From positions 1 to 39,874 of the forward strand of contig JABDCU010000015.1 in NCBI GenBank assembly GCA_013287965.1: a stretch of 39,874 bases of DNA, given 5' to 3'. Within the stretch, counting starts at the first letter, position 1. Each line of letters opens with the position of its first letter. Shown here in pieces: positions 16,551 to 25,133 of the stretch. The notes beneath the pieces were generated by a model. The model saw only the letters and a program-made list of their open reading frames with translations, did no database searches and had not been told where the DNA came from. Origin of the DNA: Candidatus Omnitrophota bacterium (GTDB lineage: Bacteria > Omnitrophota > Gorgyraeia > Zapsychrales > Fredricksoniimonadaceae). The translations under genes were made by a program, and so were the position numbers.

Positions 16551-16579
16551 ATCATACCATTATAGGTTTTACATTCCAA
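16551..16579 (-). promoter_or_regulatory. Probable promoter of the YceI-ResB-CcsA operon
   Basis: On the minus strand TTGGAA (16574-16579), a 17-base spacer and TATGAT (16551-16556) lie 20 bases upstream of the ATG at 16530, leaving room for the GAGGG ribosome site. It overlaps the divergent promoter for the gene at 16603, so the two cannot be occupied at once. Confidence 0.5.
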
Positions 16580-16596
16580 ATGACCAATGATACAAT
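16568..16596 (+). promoter_or_regulatory. Probable leaderless promoter of the CNNM/CorC gene
   Basis: TTTACA (16568-16573), exactly 17 bases, then TACAAT (16591-16596); the ATG follows six bases later at 16603. No purine-rich ribosome site lies between. The -10 to ATG distance is the same as at 20383 and 9937. Confidence 0.6.
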
Positions 16597-16602
16597 TCGT
16601 TT

Positions 16603-17907
16603 ATGGATTTTATATACGAACTGCTGATAATCCTTGTCATGATCTGCCTGAATGCTGTTTTTGCCGCCTATGAAATGGGCCTGGCCTCCATCCCGCGGAC
16701 CAAACTCACGTATTTGGTGCACACCAAAAAAAGCGGGGCTGCCGAAGCATTGTTCATGAAAGACCGCATGGAAGCAAGTTTGGCTGTTGTGCAATTAGGG
16801 GTCACCTTAGTCGGTTCCATCGCTGCTGCCATCGGCGGCGCGGGTGTCACCGAAGCGCTTAACCCTTATTTTGAAAATCACCTTAGGCTTTCCAAGGTAA
16901 TGGCGGAATCTTTGAGCTTGGCCACCCTGGTCATCCCCTTAAGCACCTTTACGATCATCTTCGCCGAGCTTATCCCCAAGATCTACGCCATTAAAAACAG
17001 TGAACAGGTCATCCTAAGACTATCAAAAGTGATGCTGTATTTTTCTTATATCGCCAACCCTGTCGTTTCTACCTTGGAGAGCATCGTTAAAGCAGCTATT
17101 AAATTCATTGATAAGCAAAAACCAACGAGCCCCGGCCCTGACGCCCAAAGCAGCCTGCATGAACTTACAGCTGCCCTGGCCTTGGCCAGGACATCACGGC
17201 TCATCGATGCCCAACAGGAAAAGATCGTTATGTCCGCGGCCCAGCTGTCCTTAAGGCCTATCAAGGAGATCACGATCCCGGTCGCTGATATCTGCATGAT
17301 CCCGCAAAGCAGCAGCCTGTCAGACGCCCTGGTCCGGGCCCACCTGGACATGCACACACGCTTTCCTGTTTGTGAAAATATTAACGATCCCCAAACGATC
17401 CAGGGGTACATTAACTTCAAAGATATCATCGCGGCACTTAAGATCAATCCGGAAGACCCGACTATTAAAGGGACTATCCGCCCCCTTAAGAAATTCTTGG
17501 ATACAACGCCGATCTCAAAGGTGTTGGAAAGGATGATCCAGGAAAAACTGCACATCGGGTTGGTTGAAAATGAAGAAAAAAAGATCATCGGCATGATCAC
17601 ACAGGAAGATATCATTGAAGAATTGGTAGGAGAGATCGAGGATGAATTTGACAGGCTTCCCAACCATATCCATCCCTACGGCCATCAATGGCTTGTCGGT
17701 GGAGCGGTCAGCATGTCCGCGCTTGCCAAGGCAATGGGGATAGACTGGACGGTTTCTGATGAGGACCTGAAATTAGCAGACTGGTGCCAACGGCGGTCTG
17801 CCAAGCCTTTCAGCGGCGGCGAAGTTATCTCCGAAAACGGCCTTCAAGTCACCGTCAGAAAACTGAAAAGAAAAAGGATCAGCGAAGCGTTCGTCGCTAA
17901 GGCGTAG
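16603..17907 (+). CDS. CNNM/CBS-pair/CorC_HlyC membrane protein
   Basis: A 434-residue protein of the HlyC/CorC/CNNM family of divalent-cation (probably magnesium) transporters. A CNNM (DUF21) domain with about four membrane segments covers 1-175 (LNAVFAAYEMGLASIPRTKL, AVVQLGVTLVGSIAAAIGG, FTIIFAELIPKIYAIK). A CBS pair lies at about 205-325 (PVADICMIPQ, IIGMITQEDIIEELVGEIEDEF). The CorC_HlyC domain at about 340-425 begins WLVGGAVSMSALAKAMG. Members were once labelled hemolysins, but transport is better supported. It is a single gene whose 3' end meets the convergent gene with only two bases between the stops. Confidence 0.9.
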   Translation: MDFIYELLIILVMICLNAVFAAYEMGLASIPRTKLTYLVHTKKSGAAEALFMKDRMEASLAVVQLGVTLVGSIAAAIGGAGVTEALNPYFENHLRLSKVMAESLSLATLVIPLSTFTIIFAELIPKIYAIKNSEQVILRLSKVMLYFSYIANPVVSTLESIVKAAIKFIDKQKPTSPGPDAQSSLHELTAALALARTSRLIDAQQEKIVMSAAQLSLRPIKEITIPVADICMIPQSSSLSDALVRAHLDMHTRFPVCENINDPQTIQGYINFKDIIAALKINPEDPTIKGTIRPLKKFLDTTPISKVLERMIQEKLHIGLVENEEKKIIGMITQEDIIEELVGEIEDEFDRLPNHIHPYGHQWLVGGAVSMSALAKAMGIDWTVSDEDLKLADWCQRRSAKPFSGGEVISENGLQVTVRKLKRKRISEAFVAKA

Positions 17908-17909
17908 GC

Positions 17910-18587
17910 CTACTTCTTTAATTTGGACAAAAAATCGCCTACGGATTTGCCGACAATGTCCTTACACCCCAAACCAAAAGCCAGGGCAAACCCCAGCCCA
18001 AACGACCCTAATATAATGCTGACCGTCAGGTCAATGATCCTGCCGCCGATCTGCAGCTGTTCTAAGGCAACAGCGACGGTAAACACCATGATCACGACTT
18101 CACAAATATTGCTCAGTAAATTGGACTGGGAAATGCCCGCGTTGTTGGCCGCGACCCGGACAACATTCCTTAACACAACAGCCGCGAACATCCCCACGAT
18201 CATAATAAACGCGGCGGCGATGATATTGGGCACATAAAGCACGATCCTCTGCAACAGGTCAGCGGCAACGGTCAATCCTACCGCGTTTAAGGCAACGACA
18301 AAGGTGATCAGTAAAGACAGCCAATAGCAAATAATGCCGACTAGTTCTGAAAGCCCTTTATCAATGCCTCCTTTGACCAAGATAGCGTCCAACTCGATAC
18401 GATGGGACAATTCATCAAGCCTTACCATCTTTAATAATTGGGTGACCCCGCTTTTGATGATATATTTGGAAACAAGCCAACCGATGATAAAAAGGACAAG
18501 GACCAAAAGCACGCTGCTGACAAAAATCCCCACTTGAGCAAGAACCATTTTTGCGGATGGTACCAGGATCGCATGTAGCGTATTCAT
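17910..18587 (-). CDS. TM-helix-repeat (MscS-related) membrane protein
   Basis: A 225-residue protein with about five hydrophobic helices: ILVPSAKMVLAQVGIFVSSV near the N-terminus, LSELVGIICYWLSLLITFVV, VLYVPNIIAAAFIMIVGMFA, and the glycine-rich end IILGSFGLGFALAFGLGCKD. This is the conserved TM-helix domain found at the N-terminus of some mechanosensitive channels, but the MscS beta domain is absent. GCKDIVGKSVGDFLSKLKK at the C-terminus is typical of stand-alone members. AAGGAGG precedes ATG 18587. Whether it forms a channel is unknown. Confidence 0.8.
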   Translation of the reverse strand: MNTLHAILVPSAKMVLAQVGIFVSSVLLVLVLFIIGWLVSKYIIKSGVTQLLKMVRLDELSHRIELDAILVKGGIDKGLSELVGIICYWLSLLITFVVALNAVGLTVAADLLQRIVLYVPNIIAAAFIMIVGMFAAVVLRNVVRVAANNAGISQSNLLSNICEVVIMVFTVAVALEQLQIGGRIIDLTVSIILGSFGLGFALAFGLGCKDIVGKSVGDFLSKLKK

Positions 18588-18682
18588 TTTTACCCTCCTT
18601 GGTTTTTCTCGCCTAAGACAACGCCGCCGTAGGCGATATCAGACATCCCCTTAATGGTCCTATTTTATCACTGCTCAACTGC

Positions 18683-18715
18683 CCTTCCTAAGCAATTTAC
18701 TTCTTTTTAGGAAGG
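18683..18715. repeat. Inverted repeat after the 18718 gene
   Basis: CCTTCCTAA (18683-18691) pairs with TTAGGAAGG (18707-18715) across a 15-base loop, immediately past the stop of the glycosyltransferase gene. It could act as a terminator or mRNA 3'-end hairpin, but no T-run follows on either strand. A second, shorter pair (CGCCTA 18610-18615 with TAGGCG 18630-18635) lies nearby. Confidence 0.45.
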
Positions 18716-18717
18716 CC

Positions 18718-20256
18718 TTACAATTCATTGAGCCGCGGCTGGACGTGCCCCATGACATTAAGATACCTGACTTCTAAAGAATTACCCTCCCTCTTTTTGT
18801 CAAACATGTCCCCGTTAATGGCCAAGCGATAGCTTCCGGCGGCAATGATAATGAACGCCGCTAAAAAAAGATACGCCTTCATCCTGTTTTTCTCCTGCCA
18901 GGGGACAAACAGCGCCTTCCATAAATACCCAAAAGCCCAGGACATCAGAAGAATATTAAATCCAAGGCTGAAACGGCTCACAATGCTTCCGTCAGACAAA
19001 AGCCAATAAGCAGCCAACACCGCCGCGATCAGCCAATGAGGCTGTTTAAAACTGCCTACTGTCTTTTTAAAATGAAAAACCATATGGTACAGGAAAACAC
19101 CCATGGCCGGGACAACAATATAGGTCCACAAAACGCCGTTTCCCCCCACAAAGGGGTCCGGAGTGATGAATCTCCTGTATTTATAATCAAAGAACCAGCC
19201 AAGCACCAAATAAAACATCCTAAAATCCAGGTGCCTCGCATGGAGCTTATAATAAAGAGGATGGCAGGTAAAATACTGGCCTTCCAGGCCGGTCCAGCCG
19301 CTGTTGTTGGATGCTAAAGCAGTAAAAAATTTGCCCTGGTAGGGCAAAAGCGACATCCCGGCGGACCATAGGCTGAAATAAAAAAAGAGAATATGGTAAA
19401 CTCCCACCGCGGCGCATAAAAGCACCACTGACCGCAAAAAACCCGTCAAATACCTGTTTGCCGACCACAAAGACACCCATATCCCCAAGATCGCCACCAG
19501 GAAAAGATGCGGTTTGGCCATGACACAAAGGACGGAAAGGATGGCCAGTCCGACGATCCTGGAGAACGAAGGCTGAAAATCCTTATACCTCAGGACCATA
19601 TACACGTTCAGCAAGACCAACCCGCAAAAGATCCCCGCCGTACTGTCCACATATCCTGACCCCTGTTGAGACCAAAGGACCTGCAGGGACAAAATGACCG
19701 GCAGGGCCAAGAGCCCGGGATAACGGACGTCTTTTTTCTTTAAAAAATCAGTGATGCCTTCCCAAAGCAGGACCAAAGGTAAGGACTGTAAAAGAACAAT
19801 GACAAAATCCCAACGCGTGAAACGCCAGAACAAACCCCATAGGGTCTCGGCAAAATCCATGAACATGACCCGGCCATTGGTCATAAAGAATGTTTTTATT
19901 AAAAAATTATTCTTGATGGTGGTTGTTAATATTTTTATGTTGTGGTAACTGTCATCAAGGGTGGAAACAGCGAACCTGCTTTTGCTTATCCACGAAATAA
20001 TAAGGAAGACGGCCAGCAGGAAAAGGGCCAGGTAGTAACTCCTCCTGACATCGACCTCCGCGATCTCTAAAGGATAGATGACCAAGGCAAACAAATACAA
20101 ACAAAACGCGGGCACCAGCAGCAAACACAAGGCGTCCAGCAAATAAACCCCATTCAACACATAACTGATATGGATGGCGAGGATCGCGACTATAGACAAC
20201 CCTAGTGCCCATCCACGCGCGTTCCTGGAAAGCGAACTGACCGATCTACTCATCAT
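18718..20256 (-). CDS. Multi-pass membrane glycosyltransferase-like protein (paralogue A)
   Basis: A 512-residue protein with about 11 hydrophobic helices, built like GT-C enzymes that use lipid-linked sugars. The first lumenal loop holds D101-D102 (STLDDSYHNIKIL), where GT-C enzymes keep their catalytic acidic residue. Other conserved stretches are ILSLQVLWSQQGSGYVDSTA and FFDYKYRRFITPDPFVGGNG near residue 340. The same blocks occur in the same order in the divergently read gene at 20383, so the two are paralogues. GGAGG precedes the ATG. The sugar donor and acceptor are unknown; the Dol-P-mannose/ArnT-like class is the closest in shape. Confidence 0.75.
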   Translation of the reverse strand: MMSRSVSSLSRNARGWALGLSIVAILAIHISYVLNGVYLLDALCLLLVPAFCLYLFALVIYPLEIAEVDVRRSYYLALFLLAVFLIISWISKSRFAVSTLDDSYHNIKILTTTIKNNFLIKTFFMTNGRVMFMDFAETLWGLFWRFTRWDFVIVLLQSLPLVLLWEGITDFLKKKDVRYPGLLALPVILSLQVLWSQQGSGYVDSTAGIFCGLVLLNVYMVLRYKDFQPSFSRIVGLAILSVLCVMAKPHLFLVAILGIWVSLWSANRYLTGFLRSVVLLCAAVGVYHILFFYFSLWSAGMSLLPYQGKFFTALASNNSGWTGLEGQYFTCHPLYYKLHARHLDFRMFYLVLGWFFDYKYRRFITPDPFVGGNGVLWTYIVVPAMGVFLYHMVFHFKKTVGSFKQPHWLIAAVLAAYWLLSDGSIVSRFSLGFNILLMSWAFGYLWKALFVPWQEKNRMKAYLFLAAFIIIAAGSYRLAINGDMFDKKREGNSLEVRYLNVMGHVQPRLNEL

Positions 20257-20347
20257 ACGACTGACCTCCGTATTTTGACCTGTTCTATTTAATTTAAGAT
20301 AGATTCTAACATATTAAGAAATATATTCTTGAATAAAATTACATTAC

Positions 20348-20376
20348 TTGCAATAAAATTAGCCGGATGATAAGAT
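20348..20376 (+). promoter_or_regulatory. Probable leaderless promoter of paralogue B
   Basis: TTGCAA (20348-20353), a 17-base spacer and TAAGAT (20371-20376) end six bases before ATG 20383, separated from it only by T residues, so no ribosome site is possible. Just upstream, AAGAA (20316-20320) and TTCTT (20326-20330) form a small dyad between the two divergent genes that could be an operator. Confidence 0.6.
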
Positions 20377-20382
20377 TTTTTT

Positions 20383-21888
20383 ATGAATGGGTTGGCCCTC
20401 TGTCTTTCCTTCGCCGCGATCACTGCTCTTGAGTTCAGTTATGCCCTGGGCGGCATCAACTGGCTTGACGCCCTGATTTTTTTATTGGTCCCCGCCTTCA
20501 TCCTATTGGTCATCCAGTTGGTCTTGACCTGTAATACCGCGGCCAGAAATTATTGCGTGGCTTTTACCATACTGATAGCCTGCATGGGTTTTACTTTCTT
20601 CCGATTGTCCCCCATCGAATTCGGCACGGTGGGCGACTATTACCACATTTCAAAAGTGGTCGCCCTTAGCATCAAAAATAATTTTTTTATCCAATATCAA
20701 ATTTTTGACAAAACAATGATGACGCCCCTCATTTCAGATTTTGTTGAAAGCATTTGGGGGATCTTCTGGCGATGGACACAATGGGATTTTATCATCATCC
20801 TCCTGCAGGCCCTTCCCATCATTCTTCTGTGGCAGCAGCTCGTGCGGTTTTTCCAAAAACAGAATATTACGACCTTACAGGGGCCCTTAGCCGTCGTTGT
20901 CATCCTGTCACTGGAAGCCCTCTGGTGCCAGCAAGGTTCCCCTTATATTGACAGCATCGTGGGCATGCTCATTGGGATCAATTTACTTCTATGTTATGAT
21001 TTCTTAACTCCTCCTTACGAACGGCGTTTTTCTTATTTAGCAGGGCTGGTCTTTGTTTCGGGCCTGTGCCTGGTAGCAAAACCCACCGGCATTTGCGTTG
21101 CCATCCTTGGGAGCACAATAGCTTTTGCTTTAGGCTTCCGGTACCTTAATACCCGCGAGAAGGTCCGTCTTCCCCTTGTCCTGCTGCCTTCATTGGTCTA
21201 TTTTTTTTCCCATCAGGTCCAAATACAGAAACAAACAGGGAATTTCTTACATCCTTTCGTAGATAATACAAACACTTTCAACTTCTTCGATACCTATACC
21301 CAATACTACACGCCTCTCATGTTCTACTCTTGGATCAGGGACCATGCCTTTGGTTTTAAACCATTATATGTCCTCTCGAGCTGGCTTTCTGACTATAAAC
21401 TTGATTCATACATCACGCCGGCCCCCTATATCCGCGGTAATGGGCTGGTTTTCACTTATCTTGTCATACCCACGTTGATCGTGTGGCTCTTCCGGCATAA
21501 AAACACATTTAAAAAAACATTATGGAAAGACCCCCGCCTTTTTATTTTTGCCGTGATCTTCCTTTATTATTATACTTTTCCAGGCAGTATTGATATGAGG
21601 TTTTCCCTGGGGTATAACATCCTCATCCTCTCCTGGTGCTTGTCCTACCTGGGGCAATACCTGGAAAAGTGGCGATTTACCCGGCTTAAACCCTTATCGG
21701 TGGGCATTCTCTGTTTATTGGTATTGATGTCCGTCGGTAATTATTTTGATGGCATTCGCAATTGGCGGTTCGAAAGGCACATACTATCTCCCCTGGCGGT
21801 CCAAAAAGGGATATTCCCGCATGAGTACACGCCGGAGATCAGGAACTTTTTTATCCAAAGATTATTACGAGAACATGCCGGGCAGTAA
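20383..21888 (+). CDS. Multi-pass membrane glycosyltransferase-like protein (paralogue B)
   Basis: A 501-residue polytopic protein, divergent from and homologous to the gene at 18718. Matching blocks include the start (SYALGGINWLDALIFLLVPA against SYVLNGVYLLDALCLLLVPA), ILSLEALWCQQGSPYIDSIV, and WLSDYKLDSYITPAPYIRGNG. The first loop carries D85 (TVGDYYHIS), in the place of the paralogue's DD pair. The layout is GT-C-like. The start lacks a ribosome site and seems leaderless. Two such paralogues back to back suggest sequential sugar additions to one lipid-linked or surface glycan; this is inferred from arrangement only. Confidence 0.75.
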   Translation: MNGLALCLSFAAITALEFSYALGGINWLDALIFLLVPAFILLVIQLVLTCNTAARNYCVAFTILIACMGFTFFRLSPIEFGTVGDYYHISKVVALSIKNNFFIQYQIFDKTMMTPLISDFVESIWGIFWRWTQWDFIIILLQALPIILLWQQLVRFFQKQNITTLQGPLAVVVILSLEALWCQQGSPYIDSIVGMLIGINLLLCYDFLTPPYERRFSYLAGLVFVSGLCLVAKPTGICVAILGSTIAFALGFRYLNTREKVRLPLVLLPSLVYFFSHQVQIQKQTGNFLHPFVDNTNTFNFFDTYTQYYTPLMFYSWIRDHAFGFKPLYVLSSWLSDYKLDSYITPAPYIRGNGLVFTYLVIPTLIVWLFRHKNTFKKTLWKDPRLFIFAVIFLYYYTFPGSIDMRFSLGYNILILSWCLSYLGQYLEKWRFTRLKPLSVGILCLLVLMSVGNYFDGIRNWRFERHILSPLAVQKGIFPHEYTPEIRNFFIQRLLREHAGQ

Positions 21889-21919
21889 TGAAGATTAATT
21901 CCATCCAGACTGATTTGAA

Positions 21920-22711
21920 TTAGTGTGAGGGCCTCAATTGACGAAAAAGGTTATAGTAACCTGACAATTTATCCCAAAGTACTGCGGGAATGTCCCAACT
22001 ATTGATGCGGATACGGCTCAATTCATAAAGATCAATATTATACCGGTCATACCCCCGATTAGTGGTAAACGCTGCTTTATATCCGGCCATGGCAACTAAC
22101 GACTTAATAGGCTCACTAAAACCCCCGCTGGGATAGGCAAAATAATAAACCGGTTTACCCAAATGCTCTTCTATGACTTTTTTACTCCCCTGGATCTCAT
22201 CCTTCAATTCCTGTCCGGATTCTTCGGGAAGATAAACATGATGACGGGTGTGGCTCCCGAAAGTAATGCCATTTTGGCTCATTTCTTTAATTTGGTCCCA
22301 CGTTAGAAGATTTCGATTGACCCCGACATAATCAGAAATTAAGAAAATAGCGGCTGGAAAATGGTATTTTTTAAGGACCGGAAAAGCATTTTTATAATTG
22401 TCCTTATACCCGTCATCAAAAGTGATCACGACCGTATTATGCGCAAATTTCTTTCTGGCCTTGGTCCCTTCAACCAATTCATCTACCGTAATGACCTGGT
22501 ATCCGTTTCTTTTTAAATAATCCATTTGTTTAGCAAATGCTTTGGGAGTGACGGTATTCATGGGAAACTCATCTTCTAATGAGATCCGATGATACATCAG
22601 GACCGGGACAACATATTGGTCCTGTATCCAAATACAAAGACCAATAAATGAAATGACTAAAATAAAGAGGATTGTCACTAAAAGACGTCTGATATTAATG
22701 GTCTTATTCAT
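21920..22711 (-). CDS. Polysaccharide deacetylase (NodB/CE4 family)
   Basis: A 263-residue enzyme with an N-terminal membrane anchor (about 9-29) and a NodB domain. Motif 1 is VVITFDDGYKDNY (D99 catalytic base, D100 metal ligand), motif 2 is FGSHTRHHVYL (H154 and H158 metal ligands), and motif 3 is YFAYPSGGFSE. It removes N-acetyl groups from surface polysaccharide or peptidoglycan; the VLMYHRI start resembles PgaB/IcaB-type deacetylases. The ATG has no ribosome site, and the large serine recombinase of the neighbouring element ends only 35 bases upstream, so its native promoter may have been displaced by the integration. Confidence 0.9.
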   Translation of the reverse strand: MNKTINIRRLLVTILFILVISFIGLCIWIQDQYVVPVLMYHRISLEDEFPMNTVTPKAFAKQMDYLKRNGYQVITVDELVEGTKARKKFAHNTVVITFDDGYKDNYKNAFPVLKKYHFPAAIFLISDYVGVNRNLLTWDQIKEMSQNGITFGSHTRHHVYLPEESGQELKDEIQGSKKVIEEHLGKPVYYFAYPSGGFSEPIKSLVAMAGYKAAFTTNRGYDRYNIDLYELSRIRINSWDIPAVLWDKLSGYYNLFRQLRPSH

Positions 22712-22746
22712 ACGAAGGATTAAAAATCGTGGCGCTCAACCCGGCT
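22712..22746. other. Left junction of the integrated element (inferred)
   Basis: These 35 bases separate the backbone deacetylase start from the recombinase stop. Sequence character changes here from intermediate GC to AT-rich. On the minus strand TTGAGCGACC (within the recombinase end) and TTGAGCGCCA (here) form an imperfect direct repeat, the only repeat visible at the edge. The exact attachment core cannot be fixed without the right end or an empty site. Confidence 0.4.
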
Positions 22747-24603
22747 TCAAGTCCATTTTCTAATTATGGGGTCGCTCAAGTTACCCTGTGCGAACTGTTT
22801 ATCTTCCTCTACATATAACTTATTCTCGACGCAGTTGTTTGAGGCCCCAATACTACACGCACAATTGATTTTCTTCTCTTTATGCGGTTTTACCGCAAGT
22901 TTTGTGGTGCTCTTAAGCACTTTACTACTGTAACATACTTCAGCAATCTTCTTTAGGGTTTCATTCCAAATTTCTGCATTTGGGCCACGAGAAAAAGGTC
23001 TTCCAAAAAGCCCAATTCTAAGCTTACCAATGCCCTTCTCTTTATCTATTATTTCACATTGAACCCAATTGATGAAGCGTGGTATTATAGCCTGTATTAG
23101 CTCCCTATTATCTTGATTTGATGTGCAAAAATCATCAAAAAGTTGGAGAGCTTGGATATATCCTCTTGCTGTACTGGCCTGGGTCTTTTCAGCTTCTATT
23201 TCTCTTTTAATATCACTTTCTTGAACTTCTAAACTGTCTTTCTCAATGTTTAAATTTTCAAGTTTTTGTTTAATGGCATCTACTTTAGCCATGCCCTGGT
23301 CAGCTAATATTTCAACCAAATTAGAAATTTTTGTTCTGATTTCTTTTAATGTGCCCTGGATTCTACTAAAATCCTGTTCCAATTCATTTATGGTCGAATC
23401 AGTTGCTCGATTAGCACGGCTAACAATTCCCTCAACAATTTTGAGTTCTAAACGCAAATGTCTTAAAATCTCAACAAGAGTATTATCTACGGCTTCTGCT
23501 ATCAGACAATTTTCTTCCTTACAATCTATCCCATTCGTTTTATATGCCTTCATACACACATAATATGGGTAGTATTTGCCGCCCCTGCCGATTGCAGGTC
23601 TGGCAATCATACTTGAACCACATTTTGAACATTTTAGAACGCTCTTACCCAAATAAACGTATTTATTACTCGAAGAAGTTGGGCTGTGATTTGTGCTTCT
23701 GTTTTGATTAAAAATATTCTGAATTATACCATGTGTTTCTATGGAGCGAATGGCATCCCAATTTCCAGGATAAATTTCACCTTCATACTCTTGACGGGCT
23801 GTGTACCTAATATTTTGGAGTATTCTTGAAGCCTGCGGGAAAGAATAGGTGTTACCTTTAGGTGATTTATAACCCCTTCTATTAAGCTCATCCACAACTT
23901 TATAGATGCTTTTTTCCCGTTGATATACCTTATCAATGAATAGTACGTGTTTTTTATAAACGGGGTCAATCTCAAAGGTTGTTTTATCATTTGCATCTTT
24001 TCCTTTTCGGTAACCAACAGGTGGCGGCCCTATTGGTCTTCCTTGTTCAAGATGCCTTTGGACAGTTTCAATGCTGTATTGAGCTATGCGTTCAGCTTGC
24101 CATTGTGCCAAACTGGCATGGTTACGCATAATCATTTGACCGTCTGGCGTTGAAGTATCAATATCTAAATCTAAACAGACAAGAGCTACTTCATTTTCAT
24201 TAAATTCCCGAGAAATATCCAGGTAATCTGTAACATCTCTGGCGAGCCTATCCAATTTAGTGACGACCACAACATCAATCACTTTTAATCTGGCAAGTTC
24301 AAGTGCCTTTGCGAGACCTTGTCTTCCTTCTCGTTTTGTTGCAGTACGTCCTTTTCTTTTACCATCTGAATCTTCATTTTCAACGTACACCTCAACAAGC
24401 TTCCACTCTTGTGGTGCATGTAGACTTGATTTTGATTTAACCCAATTCTGTAACACTTCTTTCTGATGGTCTAAGGATTCACCGACCTTCTTAGCTTGTT
24501 TGTCCGTCGAAACACGGACAATCCCAAAGACTCTTAAAGTGGATGAATCTTTAAAACTTTGTATCGTAGTAACATTTCGCCAACGATTTGATTTTTTGCT
24601 CAT
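22747..24603 (-). CDS. Large serine recombinase (site-specific integrase)
   Basis: A 618-residue large serine recombinase. The catalytic resolvase domain covers about 24-180, with nucleophile S32 in GIVRVSTDKQ and the VVVTKLDRLARDVTDYL helix. The Recombinase domain (about 195-300) includes GRPIGPPPVGYRKG and YKVVDELNRRGYKSPKG. A zinc ribbon follows (CSKCGSSM ... YYVC, about 335-370), then a long coiled coil (about 400-475) that in this class controls excision versus integration. It moves the element by cutting and rejoining attachment sites through a phosphoserine link. It sits at the left edge of the element. TATAAT lies upstream and GGTGA just before the ATG. Confidence 0.93.
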   Translation of the reverse strand: MSKKSNRWRNVTTIQSFKDSSTLRVFGIVRVSTDKQAKKVGESLDHQKEVLQNWVKSKSSLHAPQEWKLVEVYVENEDSDGKRKGRTATKREGRQGLAKALELARLKVIDVVVVTKLDRLARDVTDYLDISREFNENEVALVCLDLDIDTSTPDGQMIMRNHASLAQWQAERIAQYSIETVQRHLEQGRPIGPPPVGYRKGKDANDKTTFEIDPVYKKHVLFIDKVYQREKSIYKVVDELNRRGYKSPKGNTYSFPQASRILQNIRYTARQEYEGEIYPGNWDAIRSIETHGIIQNIFNQNRSTNHSPTSSSNKYVYLGKSVLKCSKCGSSMIARPAIGRGGKYYPYYVCMKAYKTNGIDCKEENCLIAEAVDNTLVEILRHLRLELKIVEGIVSRANRATDSTINELEQDFSRIQGTLKEIRTKISNLVEILADQGMAKVDAIKQKLENLNIEKDSLEVQESDIKREIEAEKTQASTARGYIQALQLFDDFCTSNQDNRELIQAIIPRFINWVQCEIIDKEKGIGKLRIGLFGRPFSRGPNAEIWNETLKKIAEVCYSSKVLKSTTKLAVKPHKEKKINCACSIGASNNCVENKLYVEEDKQFAQGNLSDPIIRKWT

Positions 24604-24665
24604 ATATTCACCATAAATTGATTATAGTTTCGTTTGGGTAACATCACTTTAATTATATACTATTC

Positions 24666-24890
24666 TCAATTATTTATCAACCCTGCATTGGTATTCTGTC
24701 TGGATTTTCTTTGACAGGTTTCAGCCCATAAAATCCCAAAAATATCTACCAAATCTTTTATCCTTTCTTCATCTGATAGATTTATATATGGATTACTCGG
24801 ATTTATTAACATTTCAGGACACGACTCACAATCAACGATTTCAACTATAAAGGAATGAATTACTTTATTTTTACGTTCCTTATTTCTCAT
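24666..24890 (-). CDS. Small unknown protein (74 aa)
   Basis: A 74-residue soluble protein with acidic centre and one CESC pair (residues 21-24). I do not recognise a family. The open frame extends upstream to 24938, but ATG 24890 has GAGG in front and overlaps the previous gene by 11 bases, as usual in this operon. It lies just upstream of the large serine recombinase, where a recombination directionality factor could be expected; nothing in the sequence proves that. Confidence 0.55.
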   Translation of the reverse strand: MRNKERKNKVIHSFIVEIVDCESCPEMLINPSNPYINLSDEERIKDLVDIFGILWAETCQRKSRQNTNAGLINN

Positions 24891-25068
24891 GGTCGGCCTC
24901 CTCTTCATCTCCGCCCACGAGTACATTACAGATAGCAATTGCTTGTCTTTTAAACCCGTCGGATTCTTGGTTGTTTTCTCTTATTAATTTCTTGATTACC
25001 TTGCTCTTTGCGTCAGCTATTTGCCTCTCCTTGAGCATTTGGAGAATTTCTTCAAAAGATTGAGTCAT
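24880..25068 (-). CDS. Small unknown protein (62 aa)
   Basis: A 62-residue, mostly helical protein (SFEEILQMLKERQIADAKSK, a basic patch, then an acidic GGDEEEADHEK tail). AAAGGAG lies before the ATG at good spacing, so it is likely translated. Its end overlaps the next gene by 11 bases. No family recognised. Confidence 0.6.
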   Translation of the reverse strand: MTQSFEEILQMLKERQIADAKSKVIKKLIRENNQESDGFKRQAIAICNVLVGGDEEEADHEK

Positions 25069-25133
25069 GTTTGTGCTCCTTTTTGATTATGATTTAATAA
25101 ACTGTTTTCCTTTCAGTTGTTCTCATTTCGGAT

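Noticed and set aside
22715-22746. tRNA 3' end as attachment site (GCTTCAAGTCC resembles a T loop)
   Set aside because: The flanking bases do not form a T stem or acceptor stem, and no anticodon arm is found.
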